This document shows positions 6,919-7,975 of a stretch of DNA of 7,975 bases, one piece after another. Both the position numbers and the translations under genes were made by a program. A model generated the notes under the pieces. The model made no database searches and was not told the DNA's origin. It saw nothing but the letters and a program-made list of their open reading frames with translations. The first letter of the stretch is position 1. The number at the start of each line of letters is the position of its first letter. The stretch comes from Amphritea sp. (GTDB taxonomy: Bacteria; Pseudomonadota; Gammaproteobacteria; Pseudomonadales; Nitrincolaceae). Location: positions 1 through 7,975 of the forward strand of contig JAIBDA010000057.1 in NCBI GenBank assembly GCA_024679635.1, read 5' to 3'.

Positions 6919-7799
6919 CACTGACCGCATTTATATTAATTATAGTTTCTGCACTGTTTCATGTGGGCTGGAACCTGATCGGCAAGAGGGTCGCACAAAC
7001 GCTGCTCTTCTATATCTGGGCGATGGCGGCGGGCGGGCTGATGTTCAGCCCGTTTCTGATTTTTCATGATATTCAATTGATGGGGCTACCCAGTACTTTC
7101 TGGTGGTTGCTCTGTTGTTCCGGCTTGTTTCAGGGACTCTATCTTATAGGTTTAGCACGGGCTTATCGTTCCGGTGATATGAGTATGGTATATCCCCTGG
7201 CTCGGGCGTTACCGGTGGTTGTGGTACCGCTGGTGATCGTTATTCTCTATGGCAGTACTGCCGTTACCGCGGTTGAAGGCCTGGGGATGCTGTTGATTCT
7301 GGCGGGTGCAATCGCTTTGCCTCTGAGCCGCTGGACAAACTGGCGGCCCAGGTTTTATCTGCAACCGGTGATGTTCTGGGTTCTGCTCGCAGCGGTAGGT
7401 ACAGCGGGTTATTCCATCGTTGATAGCAGGGCGCTGCAGATCATGCGTGATTCGGGTATGAGCGCGTTTCAGGCAGGCAGTAGTTTTGTCGTGTTGCAGG
7501 CGGTGACAACGGTTAGTTGGATGGTTCTGCTGATGGGTTTGATACCGGGAGAGCGGCTCAGGGGGCTGCAACAGAAGGGGATGGCCATACTGGCGGGCTT
7601 CTTTATCGTCGGCACTTATATGCTGGTGCTGATTAGTATGACCCTGGTGACGGAAGTCAGCTATGTGGTCGCCCTGCGACAGATCAGCATTCCACTGGGT
7701 GTGATTATCGGTGCGATCTGGCTGCAGGAAAAAATGAGCCTGCCCCGTATTCAGGGAACGGTGGTAATGATATTCGGCCTGCTACTGGCTTCCATTTAA
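6915..7799 (+). CDS. EamA/DMT-family transporter linked to phnWX
   Basis: This 294-residue inner-membrane protein has about ten hydrophobic segments (roughly residues 3-22, 29-50, 62-81, 90-112, 119-137, 151-171, 185-209, 222-242, 248-270 and 278-294), the layout of drug/metabolite transporters built from two EamA repeats. The repeats are visible as ARAYRSGDMSMVYPLARALP after helix 3 and VTEVSYVVALRQISIPLGV in helices 8-9, the second followed by LQEK. The Glu usually found at the end of the helix after the first repeat is not at the expected place, where LYGST is seen. The start is GTG at 6915, overlapping the phnX stop as GTGA, with only a weak GGCGAGA purine stretch upstream, so translation is probably coupled to phnX. 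No ABC phosphonate transporter lies in the window, so import of aminoethylphosphonate or export of a product such as alanine is a reasonable guess. The substrate cannot be read from sequence. Confidence 0.85.
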   Translation: MTLTAFILIIVSALFHVGWNLIGKRVAQTLLFYIWAMAAGGLMFSPFLIFHDIQLMGLPSTFWWLLCCSGLFQGLYLIGLARAYRSGDMSMVYPLARALPVVVVPLVIVILYGSTAVTAVEGLGMLLILAGAIALPLSRWTNWRPRFYLQPVMFWVLLAAVGTAGYSIVDSRALQIMRDSGMSAFQAGSSFVVLQAVTTVSWMVLLMGLIPGERLRGLQQKGMAILAGFFIVGTYMLVLISMTLVTEVSYVVALRQISIPLGVIIGAIWLQEKMSLPRIQGTVVMIFGLLLASI

Positions 7800-7801
7800 A
7801 T

Positions 7802-7841
7802 GTATTACCGTAGGTTGGGGTGAGGTACGAACCCCAACAAG
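7802..7841. repeat. REP-like palindromic repeat, copy 1
   Basis: This 40-base element recurs at 7918-7957 with two mismatches. It contains an 8-base perfect inverted repeat, GTTGGGGT at 7814-7821 and ACCCCAAC at 7831-7838, around a 9-base loop. The CGTAGGTTGGGGTGAGG...ACGAACCCCAACA pattern resembles the extragenic REP-type elements widespread in bacteria and mobilised by REP-associated tyrosine transposases; that link is from memory of the pattern, not a search. It lies just after the transporter stop codon and could stabilise or end the transcript, but no T-run follows the stem on either strand. Confidence 0.75.
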
Positions 7842-7917
7842 AAAGTAACGCTCACACCTCAAACGATGAAATCAATTACTCTGATCCCATTAGTCGTTCG
7901 TCGCTTGCGAGAGAAAA
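7842..7917. other. Spacer between the two REP-like copies, no gene seen
   Basis: This 76-base stretch separates the repeats. A frame open from an ATG at 7866 to the window end has no Shine-Dalgarno and runs through the repeat, so it is not supported as a gene. No promoter, terminator or tRNA structure is evident. Paired, head-to-tail REP copies with a short spacer are a common arrangement of such elements. Confidence 0.4.
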
Positions 7918-7957
7918 GTAATACCGTAGGTTGGGGTGAGGTACGAACCCCAGCAAG
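7918..7957. repeat. REP-like palindromic repeat, copy 2
   Basis: This is the second direct copy of the element, offset by exactly 116 bases from copy 1. Its stem arms are GTTGGGGT at 7930-7937 and ACCCCAGC at 7947-7954. The single change in the right arm (A to G at 7953) turns an A-U pair into a G-U wobble, so the hairpin still forms in RNA. The other mismatch is T to A at 7921. The window ends 18 bases later, so further copies could follow. Confidence 0.75.
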
Positions 7958-7975
7958 TATTGTCATGTCGGTGGG

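Noticed and set aside
7814..7838. REP-like stem as an intrinsic terminator of the phn operon
   Set aside because: The stem is GC-rich enough, but no run of T follows it on either strand; rho-dependent termination or 3' end protection remains possible.
7866..7975. A frame open from ATG 7866 to the window end, beginning MKSITLIPLVVRRL
   Set aside because: There is no Shine-Dalgarno sequence, it is short and incomplete, and it reads straight through the REP-like repeat. It could be the start of a gene that continues outside the window, but nothing supports that.

Overview
The window looks like chromosome of a marine-type gammaproteobacterium. The evidence is a full-length, enterobacterial-like DNA polymerase II with a C-terminal clamp-binding tail, a phnW-phnX phosphonate degradation pair, closely packed overlapping genes and roughly even base composition. 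No rRNA or marker gene is present, so the genus cannot be named from sequence alone. All seven genes lie on the + strand. I saw no tRNA, rRNA, CRISPR array, transposase or phage gene.

Region 1 (1-4770) reads as one polycistronic unit. It holds the 3' end of a GHMP-family kinase, a mevalonate kinase-like GHMP kinase, diphosphomevalonate decarboxylase (mvaD) and DNA polymerase II (polB). Each gene overlaps the next by 8-14 bases. Each of the three complete genes appears to start at TTG, with a Shine-Dalgarno sequence inside the end of the preceding gene. Two GHMP kinases plus MvaD would make up the lower mevalonate route (mevalonate to isopentenyl diphosphate), which is uncommon in gammaproteobacteria, where the MEP route is usual. 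PolB keeps all three exonuclease and all three polymerase motifs and seems to be translated as the tail of this isoprenoid operon.

Region 2 (4771-4915) is the only sizeable internal gap. It carries weak promoter-like elements, an 8-base palindrome, a T-tract and two small mutually exclusive hairpins ahead of phnW. I find no convincing intrinsic terminator for polB.

Region 3 (4916-7799) is a compact 2-aminoethylphosphonate catabolic unit. PhnW transaminates aminoethylphosphonate to phosphonoacetaldehyde, PhnX cleaves that to acetaldehyde and phosphate, and a ten-helix EamA/DMT transporter overlaps phnX by 4 bases. The coupling makes the transporter a candidate for moving the substrate or a product.

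Region 4 (7800-7975) has no supported gene. It holds two copies of a 40-base REP-like palindromic repeat spaced 116 bases apart, the first starting 3 bases after the transporter stop codon.

No clearly new system stands out. The best leads are the mevalonate-polB operon, a Ser in place of the usual Lys in the first motif of the mevalonate kinase, the phosphonate-linked transporter, and the REP-like pair.
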